Origin: an uncultured Clostridia bacterium
Lineage (GTDB): Bacteria > Bacillota > Clostridia > Oscillospirales > Oscillospiraceae
Length of the DNA stretch: 15,226 nt
NCBI GenBank assembly: GCA_945487445.1
Contig: CALYTU010000023.1
Location: 1 to 15,226 of the forward strand
Direction of reading: 5' to 3'
Numbering within the stretch: the stretch's first letter is position 1; the number at the start of each line of letters is the position of its first letter. The notes below the pieces were generated by a model. That model searched no databases. It had not been told where the DNA came from and saw only the letters and a program-made list of their open reading frames with translations. Below, piece by piece: positions 6,139-13,500 of the stretch. The translations under genes and the position numbers were made by a program.

Positions 6139-7118
6139 CACGGCGGGAAGGAAGCGTCATGCTGGTCAAGACGGGAAAAGTCCGCCTCGTCCAGAAATTC
6201 CTCGTTGTTGAGCAGATCACGGGCCAGCGGGTAAAACTCCGCCCAGCGGGCGCATTTGCGCAGGCGCTTCCAGAGCCGTTCGTCGGGCAGGAGAAGGGAG
6301 AGATAGAGCCACAGCTCCTTGAATTTGGGCAGCACCGCGCCATCCGGATGCATGGAAGCCAGGTAACGGGCGGCCAGCTCCTCATGAAAGCGCACCAGAG
6401 CGGCCCTGTCCCGGACGCCTTCTTTGCAGCGGGTGATGAGCGAAGGGTCCGCCAGCATCCCCCGGCCCAGCATGGCCCCGGAAAGCTTCGGAAAGGCAAG
6501 CTGTAAGCTTTGGACGTCGGCGGGGGTAAAAAGGTTCCCGTTATAGCGCAGGGGGAACGGTAGTACAGCGGCGGCGCGCAGGAAAGCGTCCACATGAACA
6601 TCGCCCCGGTATAGCGCCCTCCGGGTCCGCGGGTGGACCGTCAGCTCCCGGATGGGGTAGCGGGCAAAGACGGGCAGAAGCGCTTCCCACTCTCCCGCGT
6701 CCTCCAGACCGATCCGGGTCTTGACGGAGATCGGCAGGGGAGCAGCGGCAAAAATCTCCTCCAGAAATCGGTCCAGCGCATCCGGGGCCCGGAGCAGACC
6801 CGCTCCCTTTCCCTTGCTGACCACGGTGCCCGAGGGGCAACCCAGGTTCAAATTGACCTCCCGGTAGCCCAGCTCCCCGATGGCCGCCGCGGCCCAAAGG
6901 AAATCGGCGGGGTCACGGGTCAGGATCTGCGGAACCAGGCGGTCGCAGCAAAGGGGACCGGGTTCCAGTTCCCGCCGCTGGCGGGGCGTGAACTGCCGGT
7001 TGGAGGCTGGGGTCAAAAAGGGCAGCCAGTAGCGGTCTACCCCCGGAAAGCAGGCGGCGTGGACCTCCCGCAGATCCCGGCCTGTAACCCCTTCCAGGGG
7101 CGCATAATCCAACGTCAC
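6138..7118 (-). CDS. dus: tRNA-dihydrouridine synthase
   Basis: A 326-residue FMN-dependent reductase of the Dus family (usual length about 320-340), which reduces uridine to dihydrouridine in tRNA D-loops. Motifs: YAPLEGVTGR at the N-terminus, catalytic C94 in NLNLGCPSG followed by KGKGAGLL, KTRIG at 133-137, VHPRTR at 161-166 (flavin/substrate contacts), and GAMLGRGMLADP near 235-246. The helical C-terminal RNA-binding region is present. The start is GTG at 7116-7118: GGGAGG lies 6 nt upstream inside the last codons of the preceding gene, whose stop ends only 2 nt before. This indicates translational coupling to the TPR protein. The exact subfamily (DusB-like or other) is not resolved. Confidence 0.92.
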   Translation of the reverse strand: MTLDYAPLEGVTGRDLREVHAACFPGVDRYWLPFLTPASNRQFTPRQRRELEPGPLCCDRLVPQILTRDPADFLWAAAAIGELGYREVNLNLGCPSGTVVSKGKGAGLLRAPDALDRFLEEIFAAAPLPISVKTRIGLEDAGEWEALLPVFARYPIRELTVHPRTRRALYRGDVHVDAFLRAAAVLPFPLRYNGNLFTPADVQSLQLAFPKLSGAMLGRGMLADPSLITRCKEGVRDRAALVRFHEELAARYLASMHPDGAVLPKFKELWLYLSLLLPDERLWKRLRKCARWAEFYPLARDLLNNEEFLDEADFSRLDQHDASFPP

Positions 7119-7120
7119 GG

Positions 7121-9145
7121 TCAGCCTCCCGTAGGCGGGGAGGGCCGCTTCGGGATCGCAGAACCCTCGTCGGTCTCCTGCCTCTGCGAGTGAAGAAAGC
7201 TCGCGGCCGCGTCTTCTATTTCCGGCGTCTGCGACTGCGCAAAGGAGAAGGTGACGGTCTGCAACGGCTCCGCGTTTTCTCCAAGCATGGCGTCGTAGAA
7301 GGTCAGTGTAACCGTGCCGTCATCGGTACAGTTGGTCGGGAAGGGAAAATCCGTCCAGCTGCGGCGTCCGGCAGCGCTGCGGTCAGTGTTGAGTAGAGCC
7401 CGGCCCTGCCGGCCGTCAGGCAGCTCGCACAGGACCAGAACCAGAACAGCACCCTGTTCGTCCCGCAGCTCGACGCTGTACTGGATTACGACCTTGGACA
7501 GGTCCGTAATCTGATCCGGCAGAGCCTCGCCCTGTTCCTCCCAAAGGACCTCAAATGAGAAGCCCACACCGTTAAGCCGATCCAGAATACTCTGTGCGTC
7601 GGAGTAATTTGCCTCCACCAGCTTCTGGAGGTAGGCATAGGTGGCGTCGTCCGGGGCCTCCAGATGCTGCATGACATACTCCATCATGCAGTCCAGCTGC
7701 TGTCGCGCGGCGTCCTTGTAGTCGCCCAGTTCCCCGAAACACCCAATAGCTTCTTCGATTTCGTTGGCCTCCCTGTATGCCTGAGCCTCGCGGTAGGCAC
7801 ATTCCCGTATCCGCTCGTTGCTGTCCTCATAGCCGTCGGTCCGGGCGAAATACGAACTCGCCTCTTCATACAGGTTGATCCGCCGCGCGGGGTCCGTCTC
7901 CGCGGCGGCCTCGGCAGCGGCCCGGTTGCCCAGACTGTAATAGCAGTACTGGGCGAGGGTCGCGGTCCTATCGTAGTCCGGGTAACGGGTTTGCAGCTGC
8001 TCCACATACTCCAGAGCGGTCTCGACGTCCTGACCGTTGAAGGCCAGCACACCCAGAGAATAGAGACAGTCGGCAATCCGCTCCTCATGGCCGCCGATGG
8101 ACGTATAGAGCTCCATTGCCTCCTGATACTTTCCCTCTCCCATCAGGCCGGCAGCCTTCCGGGCCAGGGATTCGCTGATCTGATCTAGGCTGTCGCGGTA
8201 TTCCCCCAGATCCTCAAAGATGGCAACAGCCTCGTCGTAGTTGCCCGCGGCCTGCTCCTTCAGGGCCTCCCGGTAACGAAGATAGGGCGAAAGATAACGA
8301 TAGGCGAAAAAGACGCCCAGGGCCAGAAAGAGGAGGACGGCCAGCACAATGGCGGTGTTGCGTCCTGCATGGGAGACGGGTTCCTCCTCCGTCTCGGATT
8401 CCGGCGCGGGCTGTACAATGATGGTGGGTTGAGCCGGAGGATCGGAATGAATGGGGGCGGGGACAACTGTGACCGAGGGGGCCGGCATGGGATAGGATGC
8501 CGGCGGCGCGGGCGTCTGCGCCGGAGCCGGGGCATCGAGCAGGTTGGGGTCCATGTGCTGCTCCAGCCAGAGACGGTTGGCGCCGCAGCGGGCACAACGC
8601 AGCCTCCTCAGTGTATTCGGCATCCCGCAGGTGCAGACCCAGAGGCCGGGCTTGGCCCGGAAATAGCAGTCGTTCCGCACGCCGCCGGAGCGGGCGCGGT
8701 CATCCAGGGTCTCATAATGGGGGTCCTCGGGCCGGACGGGCTCGGCCCGGAAGGCCAGGTAGCCCCGGACGTCCGGCTCATCCCAGGTGGACCCGTCGGA
8801 AAAACGGACGCGCTGGGCATAGACCTCCACGAAAACCGTTCCCTTGGAGATTATTTCCACGGGACGGTCCTCGCCGAAGAGCTCGCCGGGACGGGCGGAA
8901 AAGGATTGCATCGGCACCAGCTCCAGCTGCGTCAGCCGCTCCCGGTTCGCGCCCAGGCAGACGACGCGTAAAAAGACCTGCCGGACTGTTTTTTCGGAAC
9001 AGTTGACCATTCTGGCCTGAAGCAGGCGTTTACCGCTTTCCAGATCCCGTGAGAGCTGGCAGCGGCTCACCCAAACCGGGCTCTCCGGGCAAAAGAGATC
9101 CTGCCGTGCCGAGGACAGAATCTGAAATCGTTGGTAGTTTCGCAT
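7121..9145 (-). CDS. membrane protein with N-terminal beta domain, RanBP2-like zinc finger and TPR repeats (function unknown)
   Basis: A 674-residue protein. Residues 1 to about 150 look beta-rich. At 169-187 a zinc finger reads W-x-C-x-C-x3-N-x6-C-x2-C, close to the RanBP2 type though with CxC. Residues 202-250 are a P/A-rich linker, 263-285 a membrane segment, and about 290-490 a series of TPR/SEL1-like helical repeats (GNYDEAVAIFEDLGEYRDS, GKYQEAMELYTSIGGHEER, EIEEAIGCFGELGDYKDA). A C-terminal domain (about 525-640) looks beta-rich. The start is the ATG at 9143-9145 because AGGAG lies 6-7 nt upstream; a longer 704-residue reading begins within the promoter. It is coupled to dus downstream. 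I do not recognise a specific function; TPRs suggest protein binding outside the membrane. Confidence 0.87.
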   Translation of the reverse strand: MRNYQRFQILSSARQDLFCPESPVWVSRCQLSRDLESGKRLLQARMVNCSEKTVRQVFLRVVCLGANRERLTQLELVPMQSFSARPGELFGEDRPVEIISKGTVFVEVYAQRVRFSDGSTWDEPDVRGYLAFRAEPVRPEDPHYETLDDRARSGGVRNDCYFRAKPGLWVCTCGMPNTLRRLRCARCGANRLWLEQHMDPNLLDAPAPAQTPAPPASYPMPAPSVTVVPAPIHSDPPAQPTIIVQPAPESETEEEPVSHAGRNTAIVLAVLLFLALGVFFAYRYLSPYLRYREALKEQAAGNYDEAVAIFEDLGEYRDSLDQISESLARKAAGLMGEGKYQEAMELYTSIGGHEERIADCLYSLGVLAFNGQDVETALEYVEQLQTRYPDYDRTATLAQYCYYSLGNRAAAEAAAETDPARRINLYEEASSYFARTDGYEDSNERIRECAYREAQAYREANEIEEAIGCFGELGDYKDAARQQLDCMMEYVMQHLEAPDDATYAYLQKLVEANYSDAQSILDRLNGVGFSFEVLWEEQGEALPDQITDLSKVVIQYSVELRDEQGAVLVLVLCELPDGRQGRALLNTDRSAAGRRSWTDFPFPTNCTDDGTVTLTFYDAMLGENAEPLQTVTFSFAQSQTPEIEDAAASFLHSQRQETDEGSAIPKRPSPPTGG
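8585..8641 (-). other. RanBP2-like zinc finger coding segment
   Basis: Residues 169-187 of the TPR membrane protein: W169, C171, C173, N177, C184, C187. The N-x6-C-x2-C half matches the RanBP2 zinc-finger consensus exactly. The first pair is CxC instead of the usual C-x2-4-C. It lies on the cytoplasmic side if the protein is oriented N-in. Confidence 0.6.
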
Positions 9146-9185
9146 GGTTTTCTCCTGAAAGGTGATGGTGAGAACTATTTGGCTT

Positions 9186-9214
9186 ATTATACAACAATCT
9201 GTCAAGGTTGGCAA
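9186..9214 (-). promoter_or_regulatory. sigma-A promoter of the TPR protein-dus unit
   Basis: On the minus strand TTGCCA (9209-9214) and TATAAT (9186-9191) are 17 bp apart: a consensus -10 and a one-mismatch -35. A TTGACA located between them is too close (8 bp) to act as the -35 for this -10. It gives a leader of about 34 nt. Confidence 0.72.
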
Positions 9215-9236
9215 TGTTTTTTTCCGGTCATACAAT
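9208..9236 (+). promoter_or_regulatory. candidate promoter of the EamA-PNPOx gene
   Basis: TTGGCA (9208-9213) and TACAAT (9231-9236) are 17 bp apart, each one mismatch from consensus. The -35 overlaps the opposite-strand -35 of the TPR gene. A second possible promoter, TTGCAG (9239-9244) and TATATA (9262-9267), also with 17 bp, lies just downstream. Confidence 0.55.
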
Positions 9237-9271
9237 ACTTGCAGAATTTGTTAAAATATGATATATATGTT

Positions 9272-9394
9272 GTATCTGTTCAGTATCCTGTCATTTCGAG
9301 GCGATTCATCGCCGAGAAATCCGTATTATCTACGCAAAAAGGAACGGATTTCTCACTTCGTTCGAAATGACAGATGGGGCTACTGAATAGATAC
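9272..9394. repeat. palindromic MITE-like element, copy 1
   Basis: About 123 bp bounded by inverted ends: GTATCTGTTCAGTA at the left and its near-complement at the right (TACTGAATAGATAC). Inside is a second inverted pair, TGTCATTTCGA/TCGAAATGACA (9290-9300 and 9361-9371), then GAGAAATCCGT/ACGGATTTCTC. A GGCGA/TCGCC side arm is present. The right 50 bp, read in reverse, match the left 50 bp of copy 2 (11883-11932) with three differences. TATATGTT flanks the element at 9264-9271 and 9396-9403, a likely 8 bp target-site duplication. It carries no ORF and lies between the promoter and start codon of the EamA gene. Confidence 0.82.
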
Positions 9395-9447
9395 CTATAT
9401 GTTTTGGAATCTGCTGCGATGCAGGGAGCGCCGAAGGATGGAAATGT

Positions 9448-10779
9448 ATGAAACGTGAAAATCAGGCCGGATGGAAGGCCACATTGGCGGCAATCTGCTG
9501 TCATTCCTGTTGGGGATTGAGCTTTTTGGCGTCCCGGAAAGGGCTGGACTCTGCGAACGTTTTTGTGCTGTTGAGCCACCGCTTTCTGCTGTCCTTTCTG
9601 ATCCTGCACCTCTTTCCCCGGCAGGTGATCGGGCTGAAGGATGCAAAAAAGGCGGTTTATTCCCTGCTGGCACTGGGCCTGGCCCAGCCGGTGGTTTACT
9701 TCCTCGGGGAGCAGTACGGAATCCTCCATTCCACCACCAGCTTCTCCGGGGTGATGATCGCAATGATCCCTGTGGTCTCCACCCTGGCAGCCGGGCCTAT
9801 TCTAAAGGAGCGGCCCACCTGGGGTCAGCTTTTCTTCAGCCTGCTCTCCGTGGGGGGCGTGATCGGCATCGGTCTGATGAACCGCAGCTCCGGCAACCTG
9901 GACGGAATCGGTGTTGCGGCCCTGCTGTTGGCGGTTCTGGCCGCCGCAGTCTACTCCCTGCTGGCCCGGGGAATATCGGACCGGACCGCTCCGTTTGCCC
10001 GGACCTACGCCATGCTGGGCGTCGGGGCCCTGGTCTTTACAGCCATCGCACTGATCCAATGCAAGGGCAGTCTGTCCGCCTATTTCGCGCCCTTGGCCGT
10101 GCCCTCCTACCTGCTGTCGCTGTTGTTTTTGTCGCTGCTGTGCTCGGTTTTGGGCTTCTTTCTCTCCAGCTACGCCATTACGAAACTGCCCGTAGCCCGG
10201 GAGACGGTCTTTTCCAACCTCACCACTGCCGTTTCGGTTTTTGCAGGGGTGGTTTTCCTCGACGAGCCCTTCTCCTGGTTCTCCGCGGTCTGTATCTTGC
10301 TGATTCTGGTGGGCATCTGGGGTGTCCAGCGGACAGCGGAAAAAGCGAACCATGAAACAAACCATATGATCAAGGGGGAATCTGATATGAATGAGATCTA
10401 TGAATTTCTCAAGCAGGCAAACACATACTATCTGGCAACGGTGGAGGGCGATCAGCCCCGTGTCCGGCCCTTCGGCACTGTGGACATTTTTGAGGGCAAG
10501 CTCTACATTCAGACCGGAAAGGTCAAGCCTGTCTCCAATCAGCTCCACGCCAATCCCAAGGCGGAGCTCTGCGCCTTTCTGGACGGAAGATGGATTCGTG
10601 TGTCCGGCGAGTTGATCCCCGACGAGCGGATCGAGGCCAAGAAGCACATGCTCGACAACTATCCCATGCTTCGTTCCATGTACGACGAGCAAGACGGCAA
10701 CACGGAGGTCTTCTATTTCCAAAATGGCGTTGCAACCTTCTCCTCCTTTACGGAGGCGCCCAGAACAATCGCGTTCTGA
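9448..10779 (+). CDS. EamA/DMT-family transporter fused to a pyridoxamine 5'-phosphate oxidase-like domain
   Basis: A 443-residue ORF. Residues 1 to about 303 form an EamA-family (drug/metabolite transporter superfamily) protein with about ten membrane segments in two repeats. The second repeat ends FLDEPFSWFSAVCILLILVG, typical of the family, which exports or imports small metabolites. From residue 314 (MNEIYEFLKQANTYYLATVEG) to the end is a 130-residue PNPOx-like split-barrel domain with RPFGTVDI and a GKVKPVSNQL segment, the flavin-binding fold seen in many small clostridial proteins. A ribosome binding site and ATG are intact at the boundary (10373-10389). Both other frames stop around there, so the gene may once have been two. 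The ATG at 9448 follows AAGGA by 9 nt. Substrates cannot be predicted. Confidence 0.85.
   Translation: MKRENQAGWKATLAAICCHSCWGLSFLASRKGLDSANVFVLLSHRFLLSFLILHLFPRQVIGLKDAKKAVYSLLALGLAQPVVYFLGEQYGILHSTTSFSGVMIAMIPVVSTLAAGPILKERPTWGQLFFSLLSVGGVIGIGLMNRSSGNLDGIGVAALLLAVLAAAVYSLLARGISDRTAPFARTYAMLGVGALVFTAIALIQCKGSLSAYFAPLAVPSYLLSLLFLSLLCSVLGFFLSSYAITKLPVARETVFSNLTTAVSVFAGVVFLDEPFSWFSAVCILLILVGIWGVQRTAEKANHETNHMIKGESDMNEIYEFLKQANTYYLATVEGDQPRVRPFGTVDIFEGKLYIQTGKVKPVSNQLHANPKAELCAFLDGRWIRVSGELIPDERIEAKKHMLDNYPMLRSMYDEQDGNTEVFYFQNGVATFSSFTEAPRTIAF
10373..10389 (+). promoter_or_regulatory. internal ribosome binding site and ATG for the PNPOx-like domain
   Basis: AGGGGG (10373-10378), an 8 nt spacer, then ATG (10387-10389) begins a complete 130-residue PNPOx-like protein (10387-10779). 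The signal is as good as those of genuine starts in this window, so the domain is probably also made separately. Confidence 0.6.
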
Positions 10780-10789
10780 GTTTCCGAAG

Positions 10790-10832
10790 GAAACCCGGCC
10801 CCCGGCAGTTTTGCCGGAGGCCGGGTTATCAT
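10790..10832. terminator. bidirectional hairpin between convergent EamA-PNPOx and asd
   Basis: AACCCGGCC (10792-10800) pairs with GGCCGGGTT (10819-10827) and CCGGCA with TGCCGG inside, giving a long GC-rich stem. The stem sits exactly between two gene ends. The T-tracts are short on both sides (TTATCATATT on plus, TTTCCTT on minus). Confidence 0.72.
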
Positions 10833-10837
10833 ATTGG

Positions 10838-11848
10838 TTACGCTTCCCTGTCGATCAGCAGTTCCGCAATCTGGATGGCGTTGGTGGCTGCGCCCTTGCG
10901 AATCTGGTCGCCGCAGCACCAAAGGCAGAGGCCGTCGTCATCGGTCAGATCGGGGCGAATGCGGCCCACGAAGACCAGGTCCTGATCTGAGGTGTCCAGC
11001 GGCATAGGGTACTGCCCCTCGGCCAGATCATCTACCAGCTTGCAGCCGGGGGCGAACTGAATCGCCCGCCGGGCCTCATAGACAGAGGGACGGTGTTGGA
11101 ATTTCAATTTCAGGGAGATGGAATGGCTGCGGACCACAGGGACGCGGACGCAGGTGCAGCTCACCTTCATTTCCGGCAGGTGGAGGATCTTGCGGCCTTC
11201 ATACTGGAGCTTCATCTCCTCGGAGGTGTAGCCGGACTCCTGCTCCGAGCCGATCTGTGGGATTAGGTTAAAGGCGATCTGATGGGTAAAAACCTTGGTC
11301 TGGACGGGCTGACCCTGCATCACTGCGCTCACCTGCTCGCTGAGTTCCACGGGACCTGCCGCGCCCGCGCCGGAGACAGCCTGATAGGTCGAGGCGACCA
11401 TAGAGACAATGGGCGAGAGCTCCTTCAGGGCGTTTACCGCTGTGACGGAAATGATGGTGGAGCAGTTAGGGTTGGAAATAATCCCCCGATGAGTTTTTGC
11501 ATCCTCAGGATTGACCTCGGGTACCACCAGCGGTACGTCCTCCCGCAGACGGAAGGCGGAGGAATTGTCGATGAACACGGCGCCGGCCTTGACAATAGCG
11601 GGGGCAAACTGTCTGGCCACGTCGCTTTCCGCCGCGCCCAGGACGATATCCAGGCCCTCAAACGCGTCCTCGGCAGCCTGCTCGATCTGGATGGGCTTTC
11701 CGTTCCAGGCCACCACCTTGCCCGCGCTGCGTTCGCTGGCGAAAAGATGGAGCTCGCTGACGGGGAAGCTCCGCTCGAGCAAAATTTTCATCATCTCCCG
11801 CCCAACAGATCCCGTGGCGCCGAGAATACCGACCTTGTACTGTTTCAT
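10838..11848 (-). CDS. asd: aspartate-semialdehyde dehydrogenase
   Basis: A 336-residue NADP-dependent enzyme that reduces aspartyl phosphate to aspartate semialdehyde, the second step toward lysine, diaminopimelate, threonine and methionine. Motifs: Rossmann GATGSVG at 10-16, catalytic C129 in SNPNCST, QAVSGAGAAG at about 156-165, and active-site H242 in RSHS. The start is ATG at 11846-11848 because AGGAGG (11859-11864) lies 10 nt upstream; a TTG at 11857 would overlap this site. lysC lies upstream on the same strand with a 225 bp gap mostly filled by a palindromic element. No separate convincing promoter is seen, so lysC-asd co-transcription is likely. Confidence 0.97.
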   Translation of the reverse strand: MKQYKVGILGATGSVGREMMKILLERSFPVSELHLFASERSAGKVVAWNGKPIQIEQAAEDAFEGLDIVLGAAESDVARQFAPAIVKAGAVFIDNSSAFRLREDVPLVVPEVNPEDAKTHRGIISNPNCSTIISVTAVNALKELSPIVSMVASTYQAVSGAGAAGPVELSEQVSAVMQGQPVQTKVFTHQIAFNLIPQIGSEQESGYTSEEMKLQYEGRKILHLPEMKVSCTCVRVPVVRSHSISLKLKFQHRPSVYEARRAIQFAPGCKLVDDLAEGQYPMPLDTSDQDLVFVGRIRPDLTDDDGLCLWCCGDQIRKGAATNAIQIAELLIDREA

Positions 11849-11882
11849 AATGGACAAACCTCCTATAATAAAACGATTTCTG

Positions 11883-12005
11883 GTATCTGTTCAGCAGCCC
11901 CTTCTGTCATTTCGAACGAAGTGAGAAATCCGCCGCCTTTTGCGGGAAAAAACCGGATTTCTCGGTTGCAAGCTCGCTCGAGATGACAGGGTGCTGAATC
12001 GGTGC
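11883..12005. repeat. palindromic MITE-like element, copy 2
   Basis: A 123 bp element of the same family as the one at 9272-9394 but in opposite orientation. Its left end GTATCTGTTCAGCAGCCCC leads into TGTCATTTCGAACGAAG. The right end carries TCGAGATGACA and GCTGAATCGGTGC. The internal GAGAAATCCG/CGGATTTCTC arms pair to form a long hairpin. An exact 8 bp direct repeat GATTTCTG flanks it at 11875-11882 and 12006-12013 (10 bp CGATTTCTGG if end bases are counted), as expected of a target-site duplication. It is inserted between lysC and asd, so it should appear as a hairpin in any joint transcript. Confidence 0.85.
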
Positions 12006-12073
12006 GATTTCTGGATGAACAGGAACCCGGCGGCTGTTGCGCCCTGCCGCCGGAAACCATATTCTTTCTGCCG

Positions 12074-13396
12074 TTACTTTACAAAGCTGTCGTACAGGAC
12101 CCGCACGGTGGCGGCAAAATCCTGGCTGTCTACGCCGAGAATGATATTGACCTCGCGGGGGTCCTGGGAGATCAGACGAATGTTGATCCCCTCTCTGCCC
12201 AGTGCGGAGAAGACCCGGCCGGAGATGCCGGGGCGGTTGGCCATGCGGCGTCCCACGGCGGCCACAATGGCCAGATCCTTCTTCACCTGAATATCCTTGG
12301 TGCCCAGTTTCTCCTGCACCTGAGAAATGATGCTGTGGAGGGATTTATCCAGCTTTGCGCCGGAGACCACCAGGGAAAAGGTGTCGATGCCGTTGGGAGT
12401 GTACTCCACCGCCAGGCCGTGGTTCTCGAAAATTTCAAACGCCTTGCGAATGGCACCGATCTCAGAGCTCAGCCCCCGTTTCGAGATGCTGACCACCGCG
12501 TAGTCCTTCTTGCCGGCGATGCCGGTGATGAAGCGGCGCTCGTCAGCGGGCTCTTCGTCCTCATCAAAACGCTCCATGATTACGGTACCGGGGTGGGTGG
12601 GGTCGTTGGTGTTGCGGATGTTCAGCGGGATGTTCTTCTCCGCCACAGGGAAAATGGTGTCCTCATGCAGGACCTGAGCGCCGAGATAGCTCAGTTCTCG
12701 CAGCTCCGTATAGGTTACACGGGGAATGGGCTCCGGGTTTTCCACGATCCGGGGATCGGCCATCAGAATGCCGGAAACGTCGGTCCAGTTCTCATAGATG
12801 TCCGCGTCCAGTGCAGCGGCGGCCAGCGCGCCGGTGATATCGGAACCGCCCCGGGTAAAAGTGCGGATGCTGCCGTCAGCCATGGCTCCGTAGAAGCCCG
12901 GGATGACGATGTGCTTGCCCGCGGCCAACTCCCGCAGGGCGGCATAGGACCAGTCCTGATCCACGGTCCCGTCCAGGCTGAAGCGGAGCCACTGTGTGGC
13001 GTCCACAAATTCAAAGCCCAAATAGTCGGCCATGAGCAGTCCGGAGAGATATTCCCCCCGGGAAGCCAGCGCAGCCTCGGACATTCCGTTTTCCATTCCC
13101 TCGCGAATCTTCGCCAGCTCGCCCTCCAGATCGGTAGAAAGACCCAGCGCGTCGCGGATCTCCAGATAACGCTGGGAGAGCATGCCGAAGACGGCGTCAC
13201 AGGATACCCCGTAGCGCATGTGTGCGTGGCAGAGATAGAGCAGGTCGGTAATCTTGTGGTCATCGGCTGTGCGTTTTCCCGCGGCGGATACCACCACCAC
13301 GGAGCGGGTTTCGTCCGCATCCACAATGGCCTTGACCTTTGCATACTGGGCGGCGCTGGCCATAGACGAACCGCCGAATTTCAAAACCTTCAACAT
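12074..13396 (-). CDS. lysC: aspartate kinase (monofunctional, two ACT domains)
   Basis: A 440-residue kinase that phosphorylates aspartate, the entry step of the lysine/diaminopimelate/threonine/methionine pathway. Motifs: KFGGSS at 6-11, TRGGSD at 181-186, the YENWTDVSGI segment at 201-210 and DPRIV (ATP and aspartate site). Two C-terminal ACT domains (about 298-363 and 374-440) indicate feedback regulation by an end-product amino acid. The start is ATG at 13394-13396: AAGGAG lies 7 nt upstream, whereas an ATG two codons earlier would abut that site. A near-consensus promoter is 44 bp upstream and leaves a leader too short for a lysine riboswitch. Confidence 0.96.
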   Translation of the reverse strand: MLKVLKFGGSSMASAAQYAKVKAIVDADETRSVVVVSAAGKRTADDHKITDLLYLCHAHMRYGVSCDAVFGMLSQRYLEIRDALGLSTDLEGELAKIREGMENGMSEAALASRGEYLSGLLMADYLGFEFVDATQWLRFSLDGTVDQDWSYAALRELAAGKHIVIPGFYGAMADGSIRTFTRGGSDITGALAAAALDADIYENWTDVSGILMADPRIVENPEPIPRVTYTELRELSYLGAQVLHEDTIFPVAEKNIPLNIRNTNDPTHPGTVIMERFDEDEEPADERRFITGIAGKKDYAVVSISKRGLSSEIGAIRKAFEIFENHGLAVEYTPNGIDTFSLVVSGAKLDKSLHSIISQVQEKLGTKDIQVKKDLAIVAAVGRRMANRPGISGRVFSALGREGINIRLISQDPREVNIILGVDSQDFAATVRVLYDSFVK

Positions 13397-13439
13397 AGGC
13401 ATACTCCTTCTGTCCCGACACGGCGGGAATGTCTGCCCC

Positions 13440-13469
13440 ATTCTATGCGGCGGGTTGCCGCGGTGTCAA
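13440..13469 (-). promoter_or_regulatory. sigma-A promoter of lysC(-asd)
   Basis: On the minus strand TTGACA (13464-13469) and TAGAAT (13440-13445) with an 18 bp spacer, giving an approximately 36 nt leader before lysC. The spacer holds a GCGGCAACCCGCCGC inverted repeat that could be an operator or simply GC-rich. Confidence 0.68.
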
Positions 13470-13500
13470 GTTTTGTCTGATTTTTATATTTCATGAAAGA

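Noticed and set aside
9192..9208. TTGACA on the minus strand as the -35 of the TPR gene promoter
   Set aside because: It is only 8 bp from TATAAT; TTGCCA at the proper 17 bp distance is a better fit.
13397..13439. Lysine riboswitch before lysC
   Set aside because: The promoter leaves a leader of only about 36 nt, far too short, and no lysine-element motif is seen.
12002..13480. A 492-codon plus-strand ORF opposite lysC
   Set aside because: It is a shadow of lysC and its start lies within the palindromic element; no recognisable domain.
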